Source: Cristatella mucedo (lineage: Eukaryota > Bryozoa > Phylactolaemata > Cristatellidae). From it: a stretch of 64,000 nucleotides of DNA. Position 1 is the first letter of the stretch; each line of letters starts with the position of its first letter. Under the pieces are notes generated by a model that worked only from the letters and a program-made list of their open reading frames with translations, had not been told where the DNA came from and searched no databases. Positions 12,127-64,000 of this stretch are shown piece by piece. Where the stretch lies: the NCBI GenBank assembly GCA_009760855.2, contig WPIO01000002.1, positions 4,620,001 through 4,684,000 on the forward strand, in the 5' to 3' direction. A program made the translations under genes and the position numbers.

Positions 12127-12315
12127 CTCTAGTTCAGCGGTATCCGACCCCTTTGGGAGTCGAACGATCCTTTCACAGGGGTCGCCTAAGACCATCGGAA
12201 GACAAGCATTTCCGCATTTTGCAAACAATAATTTTACGGTTAGGGGCCGCCACAACATGAGGAACTGCATTAAAGGGTCGCGGCATTAGGAAGGTTGAGA
12301 ACCACTGCTCTAGTC
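12127..12315 (+). mobile_element. SPIN-like hAT non-autonomous element with 8-bp target duplication
   Basis: The element occupies 12135-12307 (173 bp) and is flanked by CTCTAGTT and CTCTAGTC, an 8-bp duplication matching at 7 of 8 positions and fitting the hAT TCTAG insertion preference. Termini are CAGCGGTATCCGACCCC and the reverse complement of GGTTGAGAACCACTG. Internal blocks such as TTTCACAGGGGTCGCCTAAG, CCACAACATGAGGAACTG and AAAGGGTCGCGGCATTAGG are, from memory, the same as those in SPIN/URR1-type elements described in tetrapods and a few invertebrates. It has no coding capacity. Confidence 0.85.
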
Positions 12316-12348
12316 TAACCATGCCCTCACCAGCAGATAGCCGAAAAG

Positions 12349-12351
<3 letters not shown>

Positions 12352-12393
<42 letters not shown>
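12352..12393. repeat. (AC)n microsatellite
   Basis: About 21 uninterrupted AC units, 37 bp after the end of the SPIN-like element. Confidence 0.95.
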
Positions 12394-12395
<2 letters not shown>

Positions 12396-12959
12396 TACAG
12401 CTGACAAGGCATTTTCAATCGCCCACACGAGGCTAGGAGGTCTGCCAGCAGTGCAACAAAACAAAGGGGCTCGGCAGGGTAGTAAGGCCTTGGCAAGAGC
12501 ACGAAAGCATGAAGCACAAAAAAGTGCCAAGGCCACACAGAAACTCGATTAGCGGCAGTCTATAATGATGTCACCACATTGAGCTGGCAGCAGCCACCAT
12601 TGAACAGCGGCAGTTGGGCAGCGATGCCGAACTGTCTCCGTGGAACGTATCTCTGTGGCAGCACGACTTGGACAGACGCCGCCTGCTACTGCTGAGCAAG
12701 TCCGACAGCAGCAGCAGCTGTCCAGCAAGGCTACTAGGCCTTCGTAGGGATGAAACTGCACAGCCAGCCACTTTGTTCAAGGCTGCCGAATGATGAAGAG
12801 GCAGCGAAGCATGCTTCCGGCTGAAACAACGGCAGTGCAGGCAGCCCCCAGCCTGCCTGCGACACGTGTCTACTCTACCCTACGGCAGCCACAAGGTAGC
12901 TAAGCAAGGTCGATTGCATCGAGATCTCGCCAAGAGATATATCATATCGAAGACACGCG
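12394..12959. other. LYRM4 3' flank
   Basis: Probably includes the LYRM4 3' UTR (minus strand). No canonical poly(A) signal and no further gene are visible. The sequence is moderately GC-rich with CAGCAG-type runs. Confidence 0.4.
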
Positions 12960-16441
<3,482 letters not shown>

Positions 16442-19246
16442 GACTACTCGCGCTTCCACACCGCGCGCAGTTGTGACAAGAATCGATGGTCGCTCACGTT
16501 CCACGACGTAGACCACGTCTGAGCGGGACTCGTAGATTCAGCAGGCGAATACTTTTCTGCTGGCGCGAGCGAGCGACCTAACCAGGCAGTTATACCGCAC
16601 GTGCTAGACAAGGTAAGCAATCGGTTCGCTATAATCCGGAAAGAACCGACCGAGCGGCCTCCAGGAGTTACGCAAGTCAGCGAACTCTTTGCGGCCTGAA
16701 CGCTGCCGCCCTTCAATTTACTGCTGTATTAAACATGCATTTCAGTGGTGCTTTTTCTTGCATTCCTTCCATGTCCGTGTCTCCCATTCGTGCGAGCAGT
16801 AGCTTCCACCTGGCCAAGAGCGTAGCCAGGATTTAGGACAGCATTTAGTGGGTCCCTGTGATTCGTCCTTGATGTGCTTATGCGTGCTGACACCGTGCAT
16901 GCTGCCACTAACCACATTTGCATGCTGACCCTGTGCATGTCACCCCTAACCATATTATTCATTTCGTTTGTTTTTTTAAAGCATGATTTTACTTACCATT
17001 CAATTGCACATCACTTTACAGCAAACGTAAAGCGCCTAGAGACAGATTAAGTTCTCTGAGGGCGCTTTATCAAGTGAATTATTATTATTATTAAGAGACC
17101 AAAGCCCCTTCCCAAAGGGGAGTGACGCAAGCCCAAGGCCTTCCACTCGGAAATGCTTGTCTTACTTCTGTACTTGTTACACGCAACTATTTATACTTCC
17201 CCTTTTAGCTTTGACTGATCGCCGAGCTCGAAATGCACGCGGTAGAAAGGCTTCCGAGCGGTGCGCGCTAGCGAGCCCGCTCGGAAGCCTTTCTGGTCCT
17301 GCGAAAAAGAAGTAAGATGCACTTGCGATTTGAGAGCTTGGAGTGGCGCGAGCTGACGGTGTGCCTCTCTCGGCTAGCTTCTTTCAACCTTTCTAATTAG
17401 TCGCAACTTTAAAAAGACCGACCGTCGCTCTCAGAAAAACAAACTCCAATTCTCAAAACTGAACTGAGCCCAAACTTGCGTCCGCTCGGTGCGTCACTCT
17501 AGCAGCAGCTTTTCAAGCTCCGCGTAAAAAAAAAGACAAGCCAAGGCTTCCCTGTGAAGGAACATCTTTTAACCGCGAGCCCTAGGCCTGCCGCCCAACT
17601 AGCCTTCTGCTTTGCCTGGTGGTTTGGACACAACTAGGACGGCCTACTGCTATGCAAACAATCATGCGTAACTCGCTGTCGGTGCGGTTGCGACCTCATA
17701 TATATTTGTAACGAAGCTTACAGGAGAGTTCGGTGCCAGCCCTTAAAGGCCGACGCTCGGGCGCACAGGAATCGTAGATGTTATGTCGCCGACTTCTGGG
17801 CTCATTCGGAAACACGATTATTTAACGCTCTGGACTTGACTCCGAATGATTCACAACCTAGCTGCCGAGATTCGATTTGCCAACAGTTTGCGTAAACAAT
17901 TAAAGGACGGTGATTATTAGCTGTTCATCATTCGTTTCGCGAATTTTTCACTGCCCAGAACTTACCACTGACATGGCTGCCCACTTCTCATAGATTGTGG
18001 CCTGCTTGGTGCAGCGCTTCAATTATACATTATGAAAGCACTTTTGATTGGTGCTGGCGTGTGTATCGCAGTGTTGAATCGGGTCCAAAATAATACATGA
18101 ATAGGAAAGCTACCAAAAACTAAACCATCGCTCCGCGGTGTCAATCTTCTTACAGAGAGAAGAGTTTGAGAGAAAAATAATGAGAAAAGAAATTTGAGAT
18201 CCCATACAAAAAACTGCCCGACACTACTCTTTTGCTGCTATCAACTTTGCCTTTCACATTTTATACTCACGCTATAAATTGCATGCTAAAGATTTTCTCG
18301 GACAATTTTTTGGAGTAAAGGTTCCAGCAATCCCACGACCAGGCCGTCCCTAATTCGGCCTAGTCTTTGCTCTAAACTGTGACTTGAAGTGCTAATCCGC
18401 CTTCCCATTAACTCCACAATTGTTGATGGTAGCCGATGCTACGACACCTGCTAGTGCTGACAGCGATAAGGCACACGTTTCAACGAGCCTACATACTGCT
18501 CTCACTGGATTCTCTTGCGAACACAACTGGCGATAGTAGCTGAAAACGAATGGTTTGGCTCACTGCTTGCTATAGTGACAAGCCACACCAATCGAGACCG
18601 ACTGACAAGCTTTTAAACAGCTACTAGCGGCAGCTGTACCATAAGCGATCTCATAGGCCGTCTCAAGCGAAGCCTGTTCACCAAAATTTGCAAAGTAAAG
18701 CCTCTTGTACCAGAAGGCCGAAAATTGTAACAGGTACACATTTTGAGATGCTTCTGGAAGAAGCCGATCCATTTAAGGTCTTATAGCTTATCCTCGAGTG
18801 TCAAACACACTCGCGGATGGGACCGAAACATTCTCTCCATGTCCCGAGGGAACGCATGAGAAAAAATTAATAGCAGGTCCAACAGAATGCCTGAGGCAGA
18901 AGCAAAGTAACTTGTGGCCGATAATGAAAGTGTACAGATTTTCAATATACATATACGTTCCTGCTTTATAGCAACAGGTTTGCTTTCCTACTGAAATCTA
19001 CTCTAAACGCAAAGGAAGCCGTCCTTTGGTCACCTTGTACACTAGCTCACACCAAGACAATTACATGCTACCAGAGAGTGTGACAAGTAAGCCTGCCTCG
19101 TGGCAGAGCATCACATTTTACATGCAGAGAACCGCGATGATATTGAACTGAACGACGATGCCATTTCTCAAGCCAGAGAAACCTGGTTTGACAGTAGTTT
19201 CATAGCTATTCGCTGGTCAACTAGTGTTACAGAAGAGCCAGATCAG
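16442..19246. other. Intergenic between LYRM4 and cadherin
   Basis: Holds the CpG-rich LYRM4 upstream region (about 16442-16720), a LINE 3' end (16815-17094) and a second CpG-rich patch with an 18-bp inverted repeat at 17244-17294. No protein frame was recognised; a 90-codon minus frame at 16716-16444 ends three bases above the LYRM4 ATG and looks like chance. Confidence 0.5.
16815..17094 (+). repeat. LINE 3' UTR and tail
   Basis: Includes GGACAGCATTTAGTGGGTCC, ATTCGTCCTTGATGTGCTTA, GCCACTAACCACATTTGCAT and CACCCCTAACCAT, then the core AAGCGCCTAGAGACAG, TTAAGTTCTCTGAGGGCGC and an ATT tail. The same order occurs on the minus strand at 62733-63200, where an ORF end precedes it. Confidence 0.75.
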
Positions 19247-19252
19247 TTTATT
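19247..19252 (-). terminator. Candidate poly(A) signal of the cadherin gene
   Basis: Minus-strand AATAAA, 725 bases after the cadherin stop codon. It is the first canonical hexamer I noticed downstream; use is inferred only from position. Confidence 0.3.
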
Positions 19253-19977
19253 GGCTTCAGCCGTGCATTTTGACGTGAAATTCTTCTAAGGTTAAGAAAA
19301 CTGGACATGCCATCTTGCAATAACAAGTTTAGCTTGATCTCAATGTGCGTGGACGTGGGTACAAATTGCCTGGAAAATCGAGACGGCCTGCATAAAGATC
19401 GCACCAAAAATGAAGGCACACTATCAAGTTACATATATGCAAAAACAATCACTATTATTCAGGTTAGACAGCAACACGGCTGACCGGTGGGCCCTAATGG
19501 GAACGACAGCAGTGCTCTGCATCTTCATGTGGAACAAACTTGCTTAAAATCTCTCACCTATTACCTAAGTAATCTGGTTTTGGTAAAACTAAAAGAACGT
19601 GACAGTATTATAAAAAGCAGCATGTACATAAGAATCGCTGCGCTAGAAATGACCTGAACGGTCGTACAAAATATATGCACAAATACAAAGAAAGTCTGGC
19701 GGAGTGCCAAGGGGAATTCACGGCACAAAACGCCGGAAAAACGGTGCTGCCGAGCAGCTGGCATATGAGATACATGTCGCTTCTGCATGTCCCGCTTTGC
19801 TGCAACCGAGACGCCCAGGGGGGGGGGAGAGGGAGACCCGGTTCGACGATGGCCTCACACACGGGGAAGAAGGGCCTGAGTCACTTTTAAGAGATTTCAA
19901 ATGAACGATTGTCGCGAACAGCAGCAGCCGCCTCGCGCGCGGGTGGCCGAGCGGCCACGACGAGCTCGACGTATCGC

Positions 19978-59402
<39,425 letters not shown>

Positions 59403-60129
59403 CTGGCATAAAAAGTGGTTGATATTCAGTGCTGATAAAATAGCTAAGACAACAACGGACTTACGAACAATCACAGCGGGCCAGCATTTCGACAGCATGG
59501 ACTATACAAAGATGCATTCACACATAACTGAGCCACTTAGAGAAGTTGCTATGCTCAGGCCTCAAATACAATCAAACACAGACGTATATAAGCCAACAAA
59601 ACGGCCGACGTGGCAGTTACCAACAGTATATATATACGCTAGTGTTTAGAATAGAACAAAGCAAGACACGATCCTGCCACACCCTTATTTGTCAAGACCT
59701 ATCGACACATCACAGGCATGAAGCAGATCACACACTTTAAACACAGGCTCTTCTTCTACTCCAGTCTCATTGCAAGTGGACAAGAAACACACCAGCTGAC
59801 ATGATAGGGACAGCCAGTAGACATACCCATCCCTAGAATGTAGTCCACTAATGCTTGATATGCTAACGTCTAAAGAATGGCTAAGCTAGTCTTTAACAGT
59901 CCCTGGGCCGAAAGAGAAGTTGATTCAGATCGGTGGGCCGGAGAAAGAGACTGGAGGGGCCTAAAGGTGAGTGACAGGATCATGAAGTATATATGCTACA
60001 TGATAAGCAGCTTGTGTAGACTAGTGAGCAGTGGTGTCGTATGGCATTTGCAACCTTTACGACAAATAAGAGTAGCTGCTGAGTTTTTTCACCAACAGCT
60101 AGTGTGTAGTTGCACATGCTGGAAGACCT

Positions 60130-60545
60130 AAAAGTAGTGAGTTGCTGAAGTCTAGTCTGATTCGATCGCCTAGTAGCCAGTCATTTTGGAAGATGACAGA
60201 TTCCGGATAGAGGCTACAAGAGATAAGCAGGTACAGCCACATTGAAGAGTGAGGCTTTCCAATATTTGGGTACATTCAATTGACCAAAATTAGCATGTCA
60301 GTTTTGATATAACTGGACTTTTAAAAAGTTTGCTGCCATCAGAATGCAAATGTCAACAATGCAAGCTGTTAGGAAGCTGAGAGAGTTTGTGATGATAGAA
60401 GGCGGAGAAGGATAAAACCACAGGCACGGCTGGGTGCCATCTGCATAAAAATAAAACTAGACTTTGCTTAGCGATTACATAGGCAAGAGGGAGAGTATAA
60501 ACTGTGAAAAGGAGTGAACCTAAAACGGATCCCTTGGTGTACATA
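60130..60545 (-). pseudogene. LINE reverse transcriptase fragment
   Basis: Minus-strand frame reads TKGSVLGSLLFTVYTLPLAY, the RT block before the catalytic site; after a frameshift FYADGTQP follows, where active enzymes have YADD. Further relics of the thumb region (NFLKVQ) follow with stops. The second catalytic aspartate is Gly here, so it is dead. Confidence 0.8.
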
Positions 60546-60808
60546 CAAGTGGATATGGTCTGGGAGGGAGGCAGAAGGATTAACTCTCAAGGACATCACG
60601 ACATACTGCGGTTTCTTTCCAGCGTTTTAAAACCTCATGGGCTGCCACACCGCTTTGCGGGTTTAGACAATATTCTGGCTGATGGCTCAGCCAACAAATT
60701 TGTTTTAGAAGAGCCAACAAGAGAGCCAGGCAATGCACCTTCAGATGCTCTGCCTCAAGGTCTCCAATGCCAAAGTAGGGTTAATGAGCAGATCGAACAG
60801 TAATCATT

Positions 60809-60876
60809 CCAAGTAAAGGCTCTCTGGTGTTGAGAAAGGCTAAAGCCTTTCTCAACCCCAGAGAGCCTTTACTTGG
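60809..60876. repeat. 33-bp near-perfect inverted repeat
   Basis: Arms 60809-60841 and 60844-60876 are complementary at 32 of 33 positions with AA between them; the left arm begins CCAAGTAAAGGCTCTCTGG. Part of the arm sequence recurs at 60877-60890. Confidence 0.95.
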
Positions 60877-61604
60877 AGGCTCTCTGGCACAAAAGGAGCT
60901 AAAGCAAAATGTCGAGCTGTGCCCTTCGCAAAGGTCTCGTGGGGGTCAAACATTAACTGACTGACCCCCTTCTAGTAATAGGGTTGTTGTGAAGCCTGAG
61001 CCGCTTGCTAAACAGCAACCGACATAAAGCACTCCTACGAAACCGTACACAACAACGAATAATTATCAACTCAAATTCCGATGTTAAAGCTAACCGGAAC
61101 AACCAGTCGTCAGCTGCTCAGGTACACTACACTCCGATTGACTAGCGTCTTGCCTCACACCTAGCAGCAGGAACGCTGTGCTCCGATAGGCTACCCAAGG
61201 TTGGGAAGGGGCCCCCAGCCAAGCACCGGCATAGGACAACGGTTACGAAGCAGCAATGCTGTAGGCTGGGGTGTCCACTCTCACATACGATCGTTACAGG
61301 GTAATAAGACTTTAAAACCCACCAGGTTTTAAAATTTGCTCAAACCCGAGTATTATAAACTGAAGAAAGTCGTCCCTGCTTCTGGTTTGCCAAGTGAGGC
61401 TAAGGCCAAGGTTTTCTTATCACTCATCATCAGATGAATTATCGGGAGCCGCCAAGTCGGATAGTTCAGCAGTCAGAGTAAATGCAGCTTTGGAAGAAAT
61501 ACACCTGCCATTCTAACATAATTATAGGAATTTTTACTCTGGAATGCTGAAGTAACTGTTCCCCAAGACATTTGGGAAGTGGGGCCCCATTGTTACCTAG
61601 CATG

Positions 61605-61785
61605 GTGAGCCGTGATGGCACACTAGGTAAGGCGGTTGATTTTCACGACCTCGGGACCGATGTCGTGAAAAAAAAGTTCAAAATCCTGTGGTGGGCGATT
61701 CTATCGCTGCTGCAAGCGGTAATAACAGCCACAAAGGCTCTTCTGTCGCTATACAAAAGAGGCTGTTAAATCAGCTGGTATTTTA
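61605..61785 (+). repeat. tRNA-derived SINE, family A
   Basis: TGAGCCGTGATGGCACACTA, GGTAAGGCGGTTGATTTTCA, GTGGTGGGCGATTCTATCGC, AAAGGCTCTTCTGTCGCTAT and AGGCTGTTAAATCAGCTGG. The B box is damaged in this copy. Confidence 0.85.
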
Positions 61786-62730
61786 TAGCGTAGCCCTTTC
61801 CCCCTGCCGAATAGGTAGTTATCCCTCGTGGCTACAAGGCTAAAAAATAATAACAATAATAATAACAACAATCATCTCTGGTTTATATTGAAAAGCCTCA
61901 AGGAGTTCTCCAGAGGGAATCCAGCACCTTTTTACACGGCTTGCAAGGTGGCTAGGGCACAGCACCTTATACCCACATATTCCGACTAAATGGGGCCTGT
62001 CCTTTTTTAAGGGGGCTAATGTATTCCTAAAAAACTCCTACATGCATTTTCAGGCTCGCCAAACAAGGACTACCAATATATATTTAGATCAGTTTACAGT
62101 GACTTCCCGGATGCACTTTAAAGCTGCTCCAATAGAGGAGGCTACCAGTTTGTATTAAAGATTGGGACTATTGTGTCTGCTGTCACCATGCCGAAGACAA
62201 ACAGCTTTAGGTTAGCATTCAGAGGGGTTAATATATTTCAAAGAAGGGGTACAAGAGCTCATTCTCTCTTTTCGGGACTAAAAAGCAGTAGTTGCAGTTC
62301 TCCGGGTGGAACAGGAAACTTCGTTTGTTTATTCTTACCGGCTATAGACAGATTTCCTGATAGACTTGGGTGCACAGCTTCAGAGTCTCTCACCACAGGA
62401 TACTAAGAATTTTCAGAGATGCTATTACATTTCCAAGGCAGTTAAATAGCCTGTCAGGTGGTCATTCAGTTTTCAGCTCCAATGTATATCTCCACAAGGC
62501 GTCATCATGCTTTAGGGAAACCAAATAAGGTTTGCTTGAGGCACCCCATCCAGCTCTGAGTTGGTGTCTCAGGTTAGAATGAAAGCGAGTCCACAGACCC
62601 CCAGCAATGGAATTTCTACAATACGGACATCTACCGTGTAAAACCAACTCTATAACCACTACAATGGCACAACCTTCACGTATAAACAGTGGTAAGCTGC
62701 CAAAGAATTTTTCATTCAACCATACTGCTC

Positions 62731-62732
<2 letters not shown>

Positions 62733-62764
<32 letters not shown>

Positions 62765-63440
62765 TACACTTGATAAAGCACCCTCAGAGAACTCAATCTC
62801 TTTCTATCTCAAACTATTTGCTGAAAAGGGAACCGCGATTGAATGGTGAGTAATATCATGCTTGATAAACAATATGAATAACATGGTTAGGGGTGACATA
62901 CACAGGGTCAGCATGCAAATGTGGTTAGTGGCAGCCTACACAGTGTCAGCACGCATAAGCACATTAAGGACGAATTAGATTAAATTAAAATAAATACTAG
63001 CTGATTTAACAGCCTCTTTTGTATTGCAACAGAAGAGCCTTTAAGGCTATCACCAGCGCTTGCAGTGGGGATAAAGTATCGCCTACTGCAGGATTAGAAC
63101 CCACGACATCGGGACCGAGGTCGTGAAAAGCAACCGCCTTGCCTAGTGCACCATCACGGCTCACCACGGGGGACCCACTACATGCTGTCTTAAATAGGTA
63201 TTTTTAAGTTCTTTTTAAATGTGGTCAAGTCAGGGCATGTTCTGATGCAAGTCGGGAGGGAGTTCCAGGCTTTCGGAGCATACGAACTAAATGCACGGTC
63301 TCCAAGGATGTGAGGTTTTAACGAGGTACTGGTAGACTGTTGGATTCCGAGAAGCGGGTGGTACGATGCTTGGCCTGGTGGGGGAGTAGATCTGAGAGAT
63401 AGGCTGGAGCCAAAGAATGAAGTGACCTAAAAGTGAGCGA
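62733..63440 (-). pseudogene. LINE ORF2 C-terminus, 3' UTR and tail with nested SINE A
   Basis: On the minus strand: LHSLAPAYLSDLLPHQ and RFSESNSLPVPR, a frameshift, then ILGDRAFSSYAPKAWNSLP and LTTFKKNLKIPI with a stop, then GACAGCATGTAGTGGGTCC. SINE A sits at 62990-63163. The 3' UTR then resumes (ATTCGTCCTTAATGTGCTTA, GCCACTAACCACATTTGCAT) and ends in the core near 62790 and (ATT)n near 62735-62762. Confidence 0.8.
62990..63163 (-). repeat. tRNA-derived SINE, family A, nested in LINE
   Basis: Minus-strand TGAGCCGTGATGGTGCACTA through ACAGAAGAGGCT-like inverted blocks to TCAGCTAGTATTTATTTT. It interrupts the LINE 3' UTR that is continuous at 16.8-17.0 kb. Confidence 0.83.
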
Positions 63441-64000
63441 CAAAAGTAGACTCTCAGTAGATCTCAACCCGAATTGCATCGAGGCTAACCAAGAATGAGC
63501 CGCAAAACACCCTTGGATAAGCGTTCACACCCACAGCTTTCTGTCGGTAATTAATTTTCTCCACAAAAAATTAGGGGAATGCCATAAGCACTGTCAGTCA
63601 ATAATGATAACTATTTCTCCATCTATAGCACAGCAAAAAAAGGAATCTACATGTGTTGAACATTTGGCACCAAAGTCACTATTTGAGTACATTGTTTGTA
63701 ATTGGAAGAAAGAACTACTTGATTTGCTAATTTCTAAGCATATGGAAATTAGCCGTATCATGCCTTAGTTCCAGTGACTTCGGATAACACACACAGAGGT
63801 TCAAGGTCCCTCACCTAAAAATTGTTACTGGGACTTTCATGAGGTTCAACTTAGTAGCTGACAGAGCTAAAATACGAACAAAAATGTAGACAATTCTTAA
63901 GCTATGAATGAGCCGCAGTTTCGAAATAAGCTCAACGTATCAAGTCATTACCTACTACGTTTCATCTAAAAATCCGACATCGGCCACTGATTTTTACAAA

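Larger units (their letters stand above)
59403..64000. other. Probably upstream cadherin intron; repeats only
   Basis: No cadherin exon was recognised upstream of 59402. Contents: LINE RT fragment (60130-60545), a 33-bp inverted repeat (60809-60876), SINE A (61605-61785), and a LINE copy with nested SINE A (62733-63440). Region 61860-62720 has short open frames on both strands that I do not recognise. Confidence 0.5.

Noticed and set aside
16444-16716. 90-codon minus frame just upstream of LYRM4
   Set aside because: Ends three bases above the LYRM4 start, no similarity; likely 5' UTR or promoter sequence.

Overview
The window is animal (metazoan) nuclear DNA and almost certainly non-chordate. 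Genes are split into short exons by introns of 0.2 to 7.4 kb. Microsatellites are abundant, and relics of LINEs, tRNA-derived SINEs and hAT transposons fill the space between exons. The strongest phylogenetic clue is a cadherin with the nonchordate classical layout: many cadherin repeats, a non-chordate (NE) domain, then alternating EGF and laminin-G modules, one membrane helix and a catenin-binding tail. I cannot name the species from sequence alone.

Three protein genes are supported, all by splice-joined reading frames. (1) Plus strand, 1963-9605: the last three recognised exons of a GLT1D1-type glycosyltransferase, with a poly(A) signal at 9634; its 5' half is not seen and may lie left of the window. 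(2) Minus strand, 16441-12960: a complete three-exon LYRM4/ISD11 gene for a 91-residue mitochondrial iron-sulphur assembly factor. (3) Minus strand, 59402-19978: 24 exons of a classical cadherin that join in one open frame of 1,762 codons plus a stop; its N-terminal exons are missing and presumably lie beyond position 64000.

Region by region: 1-9.6 kb is the GLT1D1 gene, with a decayed hAT transposase antisense inside its last intron. 9.6-12.1 kb holds no recognised gene. 12.13-12.31 kb is a 173-bp element that resembles the SPIN (hAT) non-autonomous transposons known for horizontal transfer. 13-16.4 kb is LYRM4. 16.4-19.2 kb is intergenic with a LINE 3' end. 20-59.4 kb is the cadherin gene; its introns carry most of the repeats. 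59.4-64 kb is probably a further cadherin intron, with LINE and SINE debris and a long inverted repeat.

The repeats form a connected story. A LINE family ends in a hairpin core followed by (ATT)n, and a tRNA-derived SINE family ends in nearly the same core, as expected if the SINE borrows the LINE machinery. A second tRNA-derived SINE and another family with an ATTAC-type tail are also present. The genes have no obvious functional link: glycosyl transfer, mitochondrial Fe-S assembly and cell adhesion.
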